DNA of 38,297 nucleotides, from positions 1-38,297 of the forward strand of contig JADMJS010000487.1 in the NCBI GenBank assembly GCA_018780435.1, in the 5' to 3' direction. The number at the start of each line of letters is the position of its first letter. Position 1 is the first letter of the stretch. Shown one piece after another: positions 16,187-25,060 of this stretch. The translations under genes and the position numbers were made by a program. The notes beneath the pieces are model-generated. The model had not been told where the DNA came from and did not search any database. It was given only the letters and a program-made list of their open reading frames with translations. This DNA comes from Myxococcales bacterium. Its GTDB lineage: Bacteria > Myxococcota_A > UBA9042 > GCA-2863065.

Positions 16187-16876
16187 ATGAAACTGTCCGT
16201 TATTCTGATTGGCTCGTTCTTGCTCGCAGTCTCCGGTTGCAAGGGTTCGAAGCCTGCTGCCGAGGCGCCGAAGACGCCTAGCCAAAAGCCAGAGGTGAAG
16301 GCTCCCGCGGCCGCTGAGCCAGCCGCTGCGGCCCCTCCAGCGCCGGCCGCCGCGCCGCCCGCAGAACCCGCACCCAAGCCCGCAGAGCCCGCCGCGCCGC
16401 CCGCAGAGCCCGCCGCGCCGCCCGCAGAGCCAGCAGCCCCCGCAGCCGCCGAGGCCCCTCCCGCAGAACCCGTGGCACCGGCAGCCGAGCCTGAAGCGCC
16501 TGCGGCAGACCCCGCGGCGCCCGCAGCGGCCGCGATCCCCGCCGCCAACTGCCCATCCGGCTCACCCGCCGAGGACGGACAGAGCCGAGGCTGCAACGAC
16601 GCGGCGGGACTGAAGCAGGGCACCTGGCGCACCTACGCTGCCGACGGCCAAAAGGAGCTGGAGGGCGAGTACCGGGACGGCAAGAAGTTCGGGGTCTGGA
16701 CGACCTTCCTCAACGGCAAAGTCGACCGCGAAGAAGCCTACGACCACGACGTCCTCCACGGACGCACCACGACCTGGCGGCCGAATGGCGAGTTCCGCTC
16801 AGTCGAGTGCCGCCAGGAAGGCAAGCGGGCTTGGACCTCCACTGCGGAAGCAGACAAAGAGAAGGCCTGCCCGTAG
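16187..16876 (+). CDS. Lipoprotein with Ala/Pro/Glu linker and YwqK/MORN-like domain
   Basis: A 229-aa lipoprotein. The ATG at 16187 is preferred: AAAGGA lies 7 bp upstream and the protein then begins with a clean signal and lipobox VSGC (Cys18). Residues ~25-130 are a low-complexity Ala/Pro/Glu linker with repeats of AEPAAPP, likely crossing the periplasm or peptidoglycan. Residues ~140-229 hold MORN-variant units of the YwqK type (GTWRTYAADGQKELEGEY, DGKKFGVWTTF, HGRTTTWRPNGEF), with a Cys near each end. YwqK-like proteins are often annotated as antitoxins, but such repeats also occur in unrelated surface lipoproteins, and no toxin is seen next to it. Confidence 0.78.
   Translation: MKLSVILIGSFLLAVSGCKGSKPAAEAPKTPSQKPEVKAPAAAEPAAAAPPAPAAAPPAEPAPKPAEPAAPPAEPAAPPAEPAAPAAAEAPPAEPVAPAAEPEAPAADPAAPAAAAIPAANCPSGSPAEDGQSRGCNDAAGLKQGTWRTYAADGQKELEGEYRDGKKFGVWTTFLNGKVDREEAYDHDVLHGRTTTWRPNGEFRSVECRQEGKRAWTSTAEADKEKACP
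16382..16432 (+). repeat. 21-bp repeats encoding AEPAAPP
   Basis: Two identical 21-bp units (16382-16402, 16403-16423) plus a partial third encode the AEPAAPP linker of the lipoprotein. Earlier, less perfect copies precede them. In-frame length variation is expected. Confidence 0.7.
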
Positions 16877-17003
16877 GGGCTCGGTCGCAACTACGGGGGA
16901 GATTTGACCGCGCCGCGCCCCGCCCGGCCCCTTCCAAGTCCGAAGATGATCGGGGCGAAATTACCCTGGGAACCCGACTGCCAGAGCCGCGGTAGGAGCC
17001 CGC

Positions 17004-18479
17004 ATGAAGGTTCTGCTCGTAAACCCCTCGCTCAATCGCAAGCGCCTCGGCTCCTACTGGCGGTTCACGACCGCCGTGCCGCCGACCGGCCTCGCCTACC
17101 TCGGCGCGGTCCTGGAGCGTGATGGGTTCGAGGTGCGGATCTACGACCAGCACGCTATCTACGGCGACAACGACGACCTGATGGGGATCATCGATCTCTT
17201 TCAGCCGGACGTGGTGGGCTTCTCCTGCCTGACCTTCGTCATGGAGACCGTCGAAGACGCCTCCCGGCGAATTCGCAAGAAGCACCCGAAGATCAAGATC
17301 CTCGCGGGCAACATCCATGCGACCTACTTCCCGAAAGAGATGATCGAGTCCGAGATCGCGGACTACGTCATCCGGGAAGAAGGCGAAGAGGCCATCCTCG
17401 CCATCTGCCGCGGCCTCCGCGACGGACGGGAGCCGACCGAGGTCAATGGCATCACGTGCCGCGAAGGGGGCGCCGTTCGCCACAACCCGACGCCGGCGAT
17501 GATCGACCTAGAGCGCCTGCCCTACCCCGCGTGGCACCTGCTCGACGGCTACGCCTACGTCCCGGATCCGCTCAACCTCGCTCCACTCCAGTCGAAAGCC
17601 CAGCCGCTCGCTATCCAGGCGTCGCGCGGGTGCCCCTTCGCGTGCACGTTCTGCAGCCAGGACACGATGTACAAGCGGGTCCGCGTCCGTGGGCCGGAGT
17701 CGGTCGTCAACGAGATCGAATACGTACACCACACCTACGGGACGACGGTCTTCGGCTTCATCGACGCCATCTTCCCGCTCAGCCCGAAGCAGGGCCACGC
17801 GTTCGCCGACGAGATGATCCGCCGCGGGCTGCACAAGAAGATCTCGTGGTTCACCGAGACCCGCGTCGACCTCGTGAGCCCCGACCTCCTGAAGCATCTG
17901 AAGGAGTCCGGCCTCAAGTTCATCCAGTACGGCATCGAGAGTGGGGACGACATGGTCCTCACGAAGCTCATGCGCAAGAAGACCGGCGTGAACCAGGCCC
18001 GGCTCGCGCTCAAGTGGACGCGGGACCTCGGGATCTTGAGCTTCGGCCTCTTCGTCGTGGGCATGCCCGGCGAGACGCGCGAGCAGATCCTGCGGACCAT
18101 CGCGTTCGCCAAGGAGCTCGACCCGGACATCGTGAAGTTCAACGTCGCCATCCCCTTCCCGGGCAGCGAGCTCTGGGAGCGCTACAAGCACCGCGTCGAT
18201 GGCCAGCCGACCTGGAAGTACAGCGGCTGGTACAACGCGAACATCAACGACGCCGACAACATCCTCGCTGGCGACTCGCTCCCGACCCGCGAGCTCATGT
18301 ACTTGCAGCGACGTGCGATGTTCGAGTTCTACACGCAGCCGAAGGTCATGCACCGCTACTTCGTGGAGGGCCTCGTCCCTGTCGACGTCCTGGCCGAAGG
18401 CTTCTACGTGCTCATGAGCGAGCTCATCCGCAGCTCCTTCCCCTACGCCCGAGCGCAAGTCCGGGCGATGGCGGCATAG
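17004..18479 (+). CDS. B12-binding radical SAM protein
   Basis: A 491-aa enzyme with two domains. Residues ~1-140 form a cobalamin-binding Rossmann domain: strand MKVLLVNPS, PPTGLAYLGAVLE, the YDQH segment and VVGFSCLTF. The radical SAM TIM barrel follows, with the [4Fe-4S] motif Cys210-x3-Cys214-x2-Cys217 in SRGCPFACTFCSQD and later family segments such as YGIESGDD and FVVGMPGET. The family uses S-adenosylmethionine to make a radical, often to methylate unactivated carbons or rearrange lipids, cofactors or natural products; the substrate cannot be read here. GGTAGGAG upstream of the ATG supports the start. An ATP-grasp gene begins 24 bp after its stop, suggesting a two-step pathway. Confidence 0.9.
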   Translation: MKVLLVNPSLNRKRLGSYWRFTTAVPPTGLAYLGAVLERDGFEVRIYDQHAIYGDNDDLMGIIDLFQPDVVGFSCLTFVMETVEDASRRIRKKHPKIKILAGNIHATYFPKEMIESEIADYVIREEGEEAILAICRGLRDGREPTEVNGITCREGGAVRHNPTPAMIDLERLPYPAWHLLDGYAYVPDPLNLAPLQSKAQPLAIQASRGCPFACTFCSQDTMYKRVRVRGPESVVNEIEYVHHTYGTTVFGFIDAIFPLSPKQGHAFADEMIRRGLHKKISWFTETRVDLVSPDLLKHLKESGLKFIQYGIESGDDMVLTKLMRKKTGVNQARLALKWTRDLGILSFGLFVVGMPGETREQILRTIAFAKELDPDIVKFNVAIPFPGSELWERYKHRVDGQPTWKYSGWYNANINDADNILAGDSLPTRELMYLQRRAMFEFYTQPKVMHRYFVEGLVPVDVLAEGFYVLMSELIRSSFPYARAQVRAMAA

Positions 18480-18503
18480 TACCTGGTATTACGCCCCCAC
18501 GTC

Positions 18504-19508
18504 GTGGTCGCGGGCCTGTCCGCGACCGGGCTCGCCGTCGCGCGCGCCCTCGGCCGGCGGGGCTACTCGGTCCACGCCGTCGAGACGCACACCTGGGAAG
18601 TCGGGCTACGCTCCCGCTACGTCCGCAGCGCCGCCACGAACTTCACGTCGCTCATCGAGGGTCCCCCGCCTCATCCCGACGACCGCGCTGTCCTCTTCGC
18701 CTGCGGCGATCCCGCCCTCGTCGCCGTCGAAGCGCTTCGTGACCGGCTGGGTCCTTACTGCCACCTCCCCGCGGCCCCATGGGTCCTCGACAAACGACGT
18801 CTCGCGCAGGCCGCGTCGACGGCCGACATTCGTATCCCTCGCACCCTCGGCATCGACCTGAGCCTCTCGGATGCGCACGGCCCGCTGGTCGTGAAGCCCA
18901 GGTTCGGCGGCGCCAGCCCAACGCGCCCCTTTCCAGAGAAGGCACGGCTGGTTACGTCGGTGCCCATGGACGACCCCGACCTGCTCGTGCAGGAGCTCAT
19001 CCCGGGGCCGGTCGACGCCATCGTCGTCTGGGCTGGCCACGTGGGCGCCGATGGCCGGGTCGGGCCCACGGTCGTCGGCCGCAAGCGCCGCGAACGGCCC
19101 GATCCGTTCGGGAGCGCCTCCTGGCTAGAGACCATCACGTCGGACGTCGTCGAGGCCGAGAGCCGCGCCCTCGTCGCGGCGCTCGGTCTCAGCGGAACGC
19201 TCGCCATCGAATGGAAGGAGTGGGCCGGCGAGCGCTGGCTCATCGAGGTGAATCCCAGACCCGTCCTTTGGAGCGCCGTCGCTGACGAGGTGTTGGTCGA
19301 CGCGTACGCCGAGCGCGCCGGCAAGGCTCGGCCGCCCGCGCGCTCGGTCCCTGCTGGCCGGACGTGGCGTTACGCTGCTCGGGATCCCCTGTCCGCGCCC
19401 GCGGGGGTCGACGCGCTCTGGGCGCTCGATGACCCGATGCCGGGGCTCTATGGCCCGGCCTACACGCTTCGACTCCTTTGGGAGCGACGGCGCAACTCCC
19501 GTTTCTGA
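18504..19508 (+). CDS. ATP-grasp carboligase-like protein (COG3919 type)
   Basis: A 334-aa protein whose frame opens right after the radical SAM stop. The only ordinary start is GTG 18504, but that cuts into the first predicted strand (HVVVAGLSATG), so a rarer start such as CTG 18483 remains possible. Seen: an N-terminal dinucleotide-like fold (GLSATGLAVARALGRRGYSVHAVE), a SRYV segment typical of predicted carboligases, the ATP-grasp lysine strand LVVKPRFGGAS, LVQELIPGPVDA, and the metal-binding end WLIEVNPRP. It should activate a carboxylate with ATP and join it to an amine or similar group. The 24-bp spacing to the radical SAM gene indicates shared expression. Its product is unknown. Confidence 0.78.
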   Translation: MVAGLSATGLAVARALGRRGYSVHAVETHTWEVGLRSRYVRSAATNFTSLIEGPPPHPDDRAVLFACGDPALVAVEALRDRLGPYCHLPAAPWVLDKRRLAQAASTADIRIPRTLGIDLSLSDAHGPLVVKPRFGGASPTRPFPEKARLVTSVPMDDPDLLVQELIPGPVDAIVVWAGHVGADGRVGPTVVGRKRRERPDPFGSASWLETITSDVVEAESRALVAALGLSGTLAIEWKEWAGERWLIEVNPRPVLWSAVADEVLVDAYAERAGKARPPARSVPAGRTWRYAARDPLSAPAGVDALWALDDPMPGLYGPAYTLRLLWERRRNSRF

Positions 19509-19636
19509 ACGGCGGTCCGGTCGACGTGGGGCCGAGCACACTTCAGCGCTGCCGGGCGGCACCAAGACCGCTGGCGACCGAATGACCACAGCGCTCGGGA
19601 CTGGCGAAGGGCGCCGAGACACGGCATGAAGGCGTG

Positions 19637-20215
19637 ATGATTGCCAAGATTCGCTACGACTCCCCCTTGGTCCTCACCTTCGCGCTGACGTGCACGGTCG
19701 CCATGATCCTCGGCACGCTGACGGGGGGCCGCTCGACGATGGGATTCTTCGTTCTCGGCGGGGAGTTCACCGATTTCTTGAGCTGGTGGCGCCTGTGCAC
19801 CTACATCTGCGGCCACGCCGATTGGGGCCACCTCATGAGCAACATGAGCCTGCTCTTGCTACTCGGCCCCGCGCTCGAGCGCCATCACGGCGCGGGCCGG
19901 CTCTTCGGCATGATGGCCTTCACCGCGATCGCGTCCGGCATGGTGAACATGCTGCTCTTCGACACGGGCCTCCTCGGCGCCAGCGGCATCGTCTTCATGT
20001 TCATCGTGCTGTCGAGCTTCTCGAACGCGACCGCGGGGACCATCCCGCTCTCATTTGTACTCGTGGTCGCGCTTTTCCTGTCGACGGAGGTCATCAGCGC
20101 ATTTCGCGCCGACGGCATCTCGCAGCTCGCTCACCTGCTCGGTGGCGCGTGCGGCGCCGCGCTCGGCTTCACGCACGCGGGGACGACGCCGTCACCTACG
20201 AAGCCCCCATTCTAG
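19637..20215 (+). CDS. Rhomboid-family intramembrane serine protease
   Basis: A 192-aa polytopic membrane protein with about six hydrophobic segments. Rhomboid hallmarks are present: the WR pair in loop 1 (51-52), HxxxN (His65, Asn69), the nucleophile motif GASG with Ser116, and the catalytic His166 in QLAHLLGG. Ser and His form the dyad that cuts transmembrane helices. The ATG at 19637 is preferred over an adjoining GTG at 19634; GAAGG lies a few bases upstream. The size is close to rhombosortases, which process C-terminal sorting tails. The window encodes three proteins with such tails, but a link is only a guess, since MYXO-CTERM tails are thought to need a different protease family. It converges on the esterase gene with a 15-bp gap. 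Confidence 0.88.
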   Translation: MIAKIRYDSPLVLTFALTCTVAMILGTLTGGRSTMGFFVLGGEFTDFLSWWRLCTYICGHADWGHLMSNMSLLLLLGPALERHHGAGRLFGMMAFTAIASGMVNMLLFDTGLLGASGIVFMFIVLSSFSNATAGTIPLSFVLVVALFLSTEVISAFRADGISQLAHLLGGACGAALGFTHAGTTPSPTKPPF

Positions 20216-20230
20216 GGGCTGGGCGAGCGC

Positions 20231-21355
20231 CTATTGAGCTGCCGGCATCGTGCAGTACTTCGGGAACTCCTTTCCGTCAGCGCCGAAGTAGCTGCTGGCG
20301 CCGTCTTCGGTCCACTGGTGGCTGAAGAGGAAGGGCAATCCCCACTGGAGGCCGTCGGCCGGGATCGTGTGTCCCAGCCCGTGGTTACAGTCGACGACGG
20401 CGTGCCCGTCCGCGCGGAGCGCCGCGGCGAGCTCGGTCGTGCCGGTCTGGAAGTTCACGAGCGGGAGCTGCTCGTTGGGCCAGAGGTCCGTCGCGCCGCC
20501 CGCCACGGCGAGGACTGGGATCTTCCGTTTGGGACTCTCGTACTCGAAGCGCACCACTTCGAGCAGGCCGCCCGTCGACCCGAGCCCCCCACTCCAGAGA
20601 GCAGCGCCGGCCAGGACCTCCGAACGAAGGAGCACGAGTCGCGTGCTGAAAAGCGCGCCCTGGCTGAAGCCGAGGGTGTAGACGCGCTTCAGGTCGACAT
20701 CGTATTGAGCGGCTAGGCAGGACAGGAGATCGTCGAAGAGGACGATGTCCGGCTCGGGGCCGTCGAGCACCGACCACGTCGGCGGCAAGGGCCCGATGAA
20801 CTGGGCGGCGAGGTCCTTGTACGGCGCGAGCTTCTCCGAACTCACGGGATCGATGACCGCTTGCGGCGCGACCGTGATGAGGGTCTCCGAACCGCTGATG
20901 TCCTGGGCGCCGAGCGCGGCCGAGAAGTTCGAGTGGGTGTCGCCGAAGCCGTGCCAAAGGAAGAGGACACCCGCGCCGGACGGGTCGTCGGGCAAGGTCA
21001 CGATGATCTCGCGTTCGAGATCGCTCGACATGAAGCTCTGCTTGCCGGCCTTGAAGGTCGGGCACGTGCCACCGGTGTAGGCTTTGGGCGCCGGTGGTCC
21101 GTCGGGTGCGGCCGCGGGCGTGTCGGCTTCGGTGACGTCGCCTTCGGGAAGCTCGGCGGCGTCCTCGCCCGCAACGTCGTCCGTCGCGTCGTTCGCAACC
21201 GTCGAGTCGAGCGTGACGGCGACGTCTGAGTCACCCCCGTCAGTCGAGCCGGTGGACGTGGACGAGGTCTCGCACGCCAAGATGGCCGTGGACGCGAGTG
21301 ACAGACCGAAGAGACGACCGGCGTGGCCGCTGCAGAGATTTCGAATGTCGAGCAT
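20231..21355 (-). CDS. Secreted alpha/beta-hydrolase lipoprotein (PHB depolymerase/LpqC-like)
   Basis: A 374-aa lipoprotein. The ATG at 21355 is preferred over one 22 codons upstream: AGGGAG lies 8 bp before it and the signal with lipobox ILAC (Cys28) then starts normally. Residues ~30-95 are an acidic, Ala/Pro-rich linker. The catalytic domain shows the oxyanion region FLWHGFGDTHSNF (132-144), the nucleophile elbow GFSQG with Ser231, a likely Asp at 290 (GGATDLW) and His329 (GLGHTIP). This matches the esterase family of poly(3-hydroxybutyrate) depolymerases and LpqC-like hydrolases. The real substrate could be any surface-accessible ester. It lies 69 bp downstream of the TPR gene and may be read from the TRAP operon. 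Confidence 0.82.
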   Translation of the reverse strand: MLDIRNLCSGHAGRLFGLSLASTAILACETSSTSTGSTDGGDSDVAVTLDSTVANDATDDVAGEDAAELPEGDVTEADTPAAAPDGPPAPKAYTGGTCPTFKAGKQSFMSSDLEREIIVTLPDDPSGAGVLFLWHGFGDTHSNFSAALGAQDISGSETLITVAPQAVIDPVSSEKLAPYKDLAAQFIGPLPPTWSVLDGPEPDIVLFDDLLSCLAAQYDVDLKRVYTLGFSQGALFSTRLVLLRSEVLAGAALWSGGLGSTGGLLEVVRFEYESPKRKIPVLAVAGGATDLWPNEQLPLVNFQTGTTELAAALRADGHAVVDCNHGLGHTIPADGLQWGLPFLFSHQWTEDGASSYFGADGKEFPKYCTMPAAQ

Positions 21356-21424
21356 GAAGGACTCCCTGGACCGCGAGACTACACGAAACCCGAGGATACG
21401 ATCGCTGGCATTGAAGAACACGTT

Positions 21425-22543
21425 TCAGCGCGCACTCTGATGGAGCTCCGACAGGCGCTTGTAAGCGCGCTCTGCGAAGGGGCAAGCCGGGTCGATGAGG
21501 AGAACATCATGGAGCGCGCCCCTAGCGAGTTCAGCGCGCCCGGCGTCGGCATGGGCCATGCCCACGAAGTACGCGGCGTGGATTCGGAATATCTCAAGCG
21601 CCCCCCGTGGGACCAAGGCAGAGCTGGTCGCCGGGCCCGTGCGAGTGAGCTCCATCGCGCGCTCGAGGTCATCAACGCCCTTCTGGTGGATCCCGAAGTC
21701 GGGCGGTAACACCACGCTGAGGCGACCTCGCGTGACGCGGACTTCGAGCTCCTCGAAGATCGCGTGAATCGGCGATGTAGCCGGAACCACCGCCGCACGC
21801 CCCGCCCTGCTGCGTTCGAGCAGCTCGAGGGCCTCGGTCACTAGCGTCGAGCCCAAGAATACGTCCTCCGTCGCGCCCGCTGCATAGGCGCGGACCACGG
21901 CAGCGAAGACCAACGACATTGGCCGGTTGGGCGCGAGCTGCATGGCGCGATCGGCGGAGCGCCGTGCGTCGTCGGGCTCACCCAGGAAGGCCTGTGTCAG
22001 GGCGAGGTGTGCGTGCGCCGCGGCGTCATCGACGTGGTCCACGAGGCTCTGTGAGAGCCAACGGCAGGCTTCCGCGTGCCGACCGAGACCAATCAAGAGG
22101 CGGCCAAGCAGGAGTGCCGACTCGGCGTCCCCGGCGTCGATACGCTCACGTAACGCCGCCTCGCTGTCCGCGAAGCCATGCTGCGCCAAGAAGAGCGGAC
22201 TCGGCACGTGGAGCTGCTCGGACGCGTATTCGTGAAAGGGGTCGGAGAGCGACGTGAGACGACGCATGGTGGTCGACACCACCGCGTGGCGAGTCGCCGC
22301 GACCAGCTTGCTGAGTGCTCGCCGGCGCTGTCCTTCTCGGTGCAGCGCTTCCGGTCCCACCCCCACTTCTCGAATGAGTGCGGCGGCTTCGATGGCCGCG
22401 AGGTCGGCGCCTGCCTGCGCGATCCGCGCCACCACGATGGGCTCGAGATCGGCATGAACGGCCTTCTCGCCCGCGTCGATGAGGCGGCGCTGTGCGTCGC
22501 TCCACGGGGTCTCGTCCTGTGGGAGTAGCCCCGCGCTGCTCAG
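21425..22543 (-). CDS. TPR-repeat protein with no ordinary start codon
   Basis: The frame clearly codes from near 22560 to the stop at 21425: high GC at third positions and at least two TPR-like units (AESALLLGRLLIGLGRHAEA and AAAHAHLALTQAFLGEPDDA), then a less regular helical region. The only ATG upstream (22789) lies deep inside dctM and would give an Arg/Pro/Thr-rich nonsense N-terminus. Between the dctM stop (22566) and residue GEKAVHADL there is no ATG, GTG or TTG in frame. CTG 22543 is used here as a working start; GTG 22435 is the first ordinary codon. Expression by reinitiation after dctM or by frameshifting from its end is possible. Function unknown; a helper of the TRAP system is suggested by position. 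Confidence 0.65.
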   Translation of the reverse strand: MSSAGLLPQDETPWSDAQRRLIDAGEKAVHADLEPIVVARIAQAGADLAAIEAAALIREVGVGPEALHREGQRRRALSKLVAATRHAVVSTTMRRLTSLSDPFHEYASEQLHVPSPLFLAQHGFADSEAALRERIDAGDAESALLLGRLLIGLGRHAEACRWLSQSLVDHVDDAAAHAHLALTQAFLGEPDDARRSADRAMQLAPNRPMSLVFAAVVRAYAAGATEDVFLGSTLVTEALELLERSRAGRAAVVPATSPIHAIFEELEVRVTRGRLSVVLPPDFGIHQKGVDDLERAMELTRTGPATSSALVPRGALEIFRIHAAYFVGMAHADAGRAELARGALHDVLLIDPACPFAERAYKRLSELHQSAR

Positions 22544-22565
22544 CGCGGTGATTACGTCGCGGCGG

Positions 22566-24215
22566 CTAGAAGTCGTAGGTCTCCTCGGCCGGCTTTTCGT
22601 CCCCCGCCGGCTTAGGAGCCGCTGGAGCGCCCTTGGCGGGCGCCGGGTCGCCCATGCCGTAGGGGTCGTCGTCAGGGTTGGCCGGAGCCGCCTCGGCGGG
22701 CGCCTTCCCGCCACCGACGCCGTAGGGGTCGTCGTCTGGGTCCGCAGGCGCTGTGGGGTCGACGGCTGGGGCTGTCGGATCGTCCTCAAGCGCCGCGTCG
22801 AGCTCGTCCATCGCCTGGTCCGTGAGTGACCCGATGTCGGTCGCCGGGCCGGTACTGGTGCGTACGGCGACGGGTTTTCCGTCCCACGGGAAGCCCTCGA
22901 TGATCGGTCGATCGTCGCGCCAATTCACGACGCCCTTGCTGATCGTCGGGACGTACATGATGACGATGAGGGCCGCGATGGTAATGCCGAGCGTCGGCAT
23001 GACGGCTCGGACGACCTGCCCGAACGGCTTCTTGAAGACCGCCGCGGAGACGAAGAGGTTGGTCGCGACGGGCGGCGCGAGGTAGCCGATCTCCATGTTC
23101 ACAACGAAGACCACGCCGAAGTGAAGCGGGTCGATGCCGTAGACTTCCCACGCCACCGGCGCGAGGATCGGGGCGAAGATGAGGGTGCAGCTGATCGAGT
23201 CCATGAGCGCGCCCAGCACGATCAGGATGACGTTGACGAGCATCATGAACCCGAAGGGTCCGAGCTGCATGTCACGGATCCACCCGATGAGCTTCTCGTT
23301 CAGCTGGATGTCGTTCAGGAACTCGTTTAGGCCGAACGACAGCACGATGATGAGGATCAGCGTGCCCATCAGAGACGCGGACTCGATGAGCGACCGCATC
23401 AGCTTGCGACCGTCGAGCTCGCGGTAGACGCCCATCGTCACGAAGAGCGCGTAGACGGTCGCGACGGCGCCGGCCTCGGACGGGTTGAAGAAGCCGCCGT
23501 AGATGCCGCCCAGGACGACGAAGGGCAACGCGAGCGCCCAGATCCCGTCGAGGAGTGCGGCCTTCAGCTTCGCCCACTCGAAGGGCTCGCGCGCGACTTT
23601 GGTACGAAGGCCAGTCCAGACGGCGTAGGCACAGAGGAGGCCGCCGATGAAGAGCGCCGGCACCAGCCCGGCTAGGAACATGTCTTGCGGGTTCACCTTG
23701 GCCGTGGAGGCGCTGATGCTGATGGCATAGATGAGCATGGCGAGCGACGGCGGCACGAGGCAGCCGAGGGAGCCGGCTGTCGTGACGAGGCCGAGCGAGA
23801 AGTTCTCGCCATAGCCGCTCTTGATCATGGCGGGAAACATGATCGATCCGACCGCAATGAGCGTCACCGGCGAGCTACCCGAGATCGCCGCGAAGAAGAT
23901 GCAAGCGATGACCGACGCGACCGCGACGCCTCCCGGGAGCCAACCTAGCCCGGCGCGCGCGATGGTCACGAGCCGACTGGCGATGCCGCCGGTGGTCATG
24001 ATGGCGCCGGAAGCCATGAAGAGCGGGATGGCCAGGAACTCCTGGCGCGTGACCAGGTTCTCGGTCGCTTGAAGGATGACGAGCAGCGAGTCGAGCGTGC
24101 CGTGGTCGTCTGTGAACCAGTAGAAGCTCAGCGCCGTGGCCGAGCCCATGATGACGAAGAGCGGGGCTCCGACGATCACGAGGAAGAGCAGGACGAGGAT
24201 GAATGGGGTGAGCAT
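22566..24215 (-). CDS. dctM: TRAP transporter large permease (DctM)
   Basis: A 549-aa inner-membrane protein of the DctM/IT superfamily. Residues ~1-430 contain about a dozen hydrophobic segments with family blocks such as LGCLVPPSLAMLIYAIS and GGIYGGFFNPSEAGAVA, and form the cation-coupled translocation channel. Canonical DctM is ~430 aa; this one has a ~115-residue tail that is Pro/Ala/Asp-rich and carries DDDPYG twice, ending ETYDF. The start overlaps the dctQ stop as TGATG. It works with the small permease and binding protein encoded upstream. The tail is soluble and its role unknown. Confidence 0.93.
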   Translation of the reverse strand: MLTPFILVLLFLVIVGAPLFVIMGSATALSFYWFTDDHGTLDSLLVILQATENLVTRQEFLAIPLFMASGAIMTTGGIASRLVTIARAGLGWLPGGVAVASVIACIFFAAISGSSPVTLIAVGSIMFPAMIKSGYGENFSLGLVTTAGSLGCLVPPSLAMLIYAISISASTAKVNPQDMFLAGLVPALFIGGLLCAYAVWTGLRTKVAREPFEWAKLKAALLDGIWALALPFVVLGGIYGGFFNPSEAGAVATVYALFVTMGVYRELDGRKLMRSLIESASLMGTLILIIVLSFGLNEFLNDIQLNEKLIGWIRDMQLGPFGFMMLVNVILIVLGALMDSISCTLIFAPILAPVAWEVYGIDPLHFGVVFVVNMEIGYLAPPVATNLFVSAAVFKKPFGQVVRAVMPTLGITIAALIVIMYVPTISKGVVNWRDDRPIIEGFPWDGKPVAVRTSTGPATDIGSLTDQAMDELDAALEDDPTAPAVDPTAPADPDDDPYGVGGGKAPAEAAPANPDDDPYGMGDPAPAKGAPAAPKPAGDEKPAEETYDF

Positions 24216-25060
24216 CAGCGGGCCTCCCCTTGGTTCTCGGAACCTGCGTCGTCGCCAATTGGCATGCCGGGGATGAGCTCACCCGACGCGCCATCCTCCG
24301 GGTTGAAGATGACGCGGACGGCGAGCCCGAGAAATCGTAGTGCCATCATGCACAGGCTGAAGGGCACCACGAGCAGGACCTTCCACTTGGCCCACGGGAG
24401 CGAGGACGGATCCACGACGTCGCCGTGCTCCTTGTAGTCGAGGATCGACTTCCAGGAGAGCCACGCGAGGAACAGACACATCGCGACGGCGGTCAGAAAC
24501 GAGATCGACTTCACGAAGTGGGCAATGGACGCGGGCCAGAGCTTGTCGCCCATCTCGAGGGCCAGATGGCGCTTCTCGTAGGTGGCGATGGACGCCCCGA
24601 CGAGGCCGACACACAACATACAGACGCCCGAGACCCGCGGCGCCCAGACGAGCCCATTCGGGAACTGGTCGAGGACAACCCACACGAATCCGGCGAGTAG
24701 CGCCGTGATGCCTGCGGCGAGGCCCATACTCATGACGAAGGGCTGCGGCGGGCCCGAGCGCTTCATGGTGCGTACCCCGAGGAGCGCGGCCAGAAAGGTG
24801 AGCCCGAGGTTCAAGTAGAGCGAGAAGGTGTGATGCCACCACTCGTTCTCCGGCGTCGGGAGCTTGCGGAAGACGAGCGTCACCAGGCGTGACTCGTCGC
24901 GTGAGAAGACGCGTTCCAGCACGTTGGCGAACATCACGAGGGACATCGCCAGGAACAGCATCCCGCCTGCCGCGCGCTCGGCCTGGTAGATGGCCCAGTC
25001 GACCAGGGCTAGTCCGCCGCTCGGTCGATCGCCGGGCGCCTTTGGCGCTGCACCGCTCAC
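24215..25060 (-). CDS. dctQ: TRAP transporter small permease (DctQ), enlarged
   Basis: A 281-aa membrane protein, longer than the usual ~160-200 aa of DctQ. About six hydrophobic segments can be read (for example GMLFLAMSLVMFANVLERVF, LYLNLGLTFLAALLGVRT, MGLAAGITALLAGFVWVVL, SGVCMLCVGLVGASIATY), against four in the standard subunit. The conserved arrangement of an early helix ending in ER and a later SISFLTAVAMCLFLAWLSW helix fits DctQ. The extra pair of helices lies in the middle. It starts inside the dctP stop (4-bp overlap) and its stop shares one base with the dctM start, so all three are translationally coupled. Confidence 0.87.
   Translation of the reverse strand: MSGAAPKAPGDRPSGGLALVDWAIYQAERAAGGMLFLAMSLVMFANVLERVFSRDESRLVTLVFRKLPTPENEWWHHTFSLYLNLGLTFLAALLGVRTMKRSGPPQPFVMSMGLAAGITALLAGFVWVVLDQFPNGLVWAPRVSGVCMLCVGLVGASIATYEKRHLALEMGDKLWPASIAHFVKSISFLTAVAMCLFLAWLSWKSILDYKEHGDVVDPSSLPWAKWKVLLVVPFSLCMMALRFLGLAVRVIFNPEDGASGELIPGMPIGDDAGSENQGEAR

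Noticed and set aside
16187..16876. YwqK-like lipoprotein as antitoxin of a toxin-antitoxin pair
   Set aside because: No toxin gene is adjacent, and a lipidated, long-stalked protein does not fit a cytoplasmic antitoxin.
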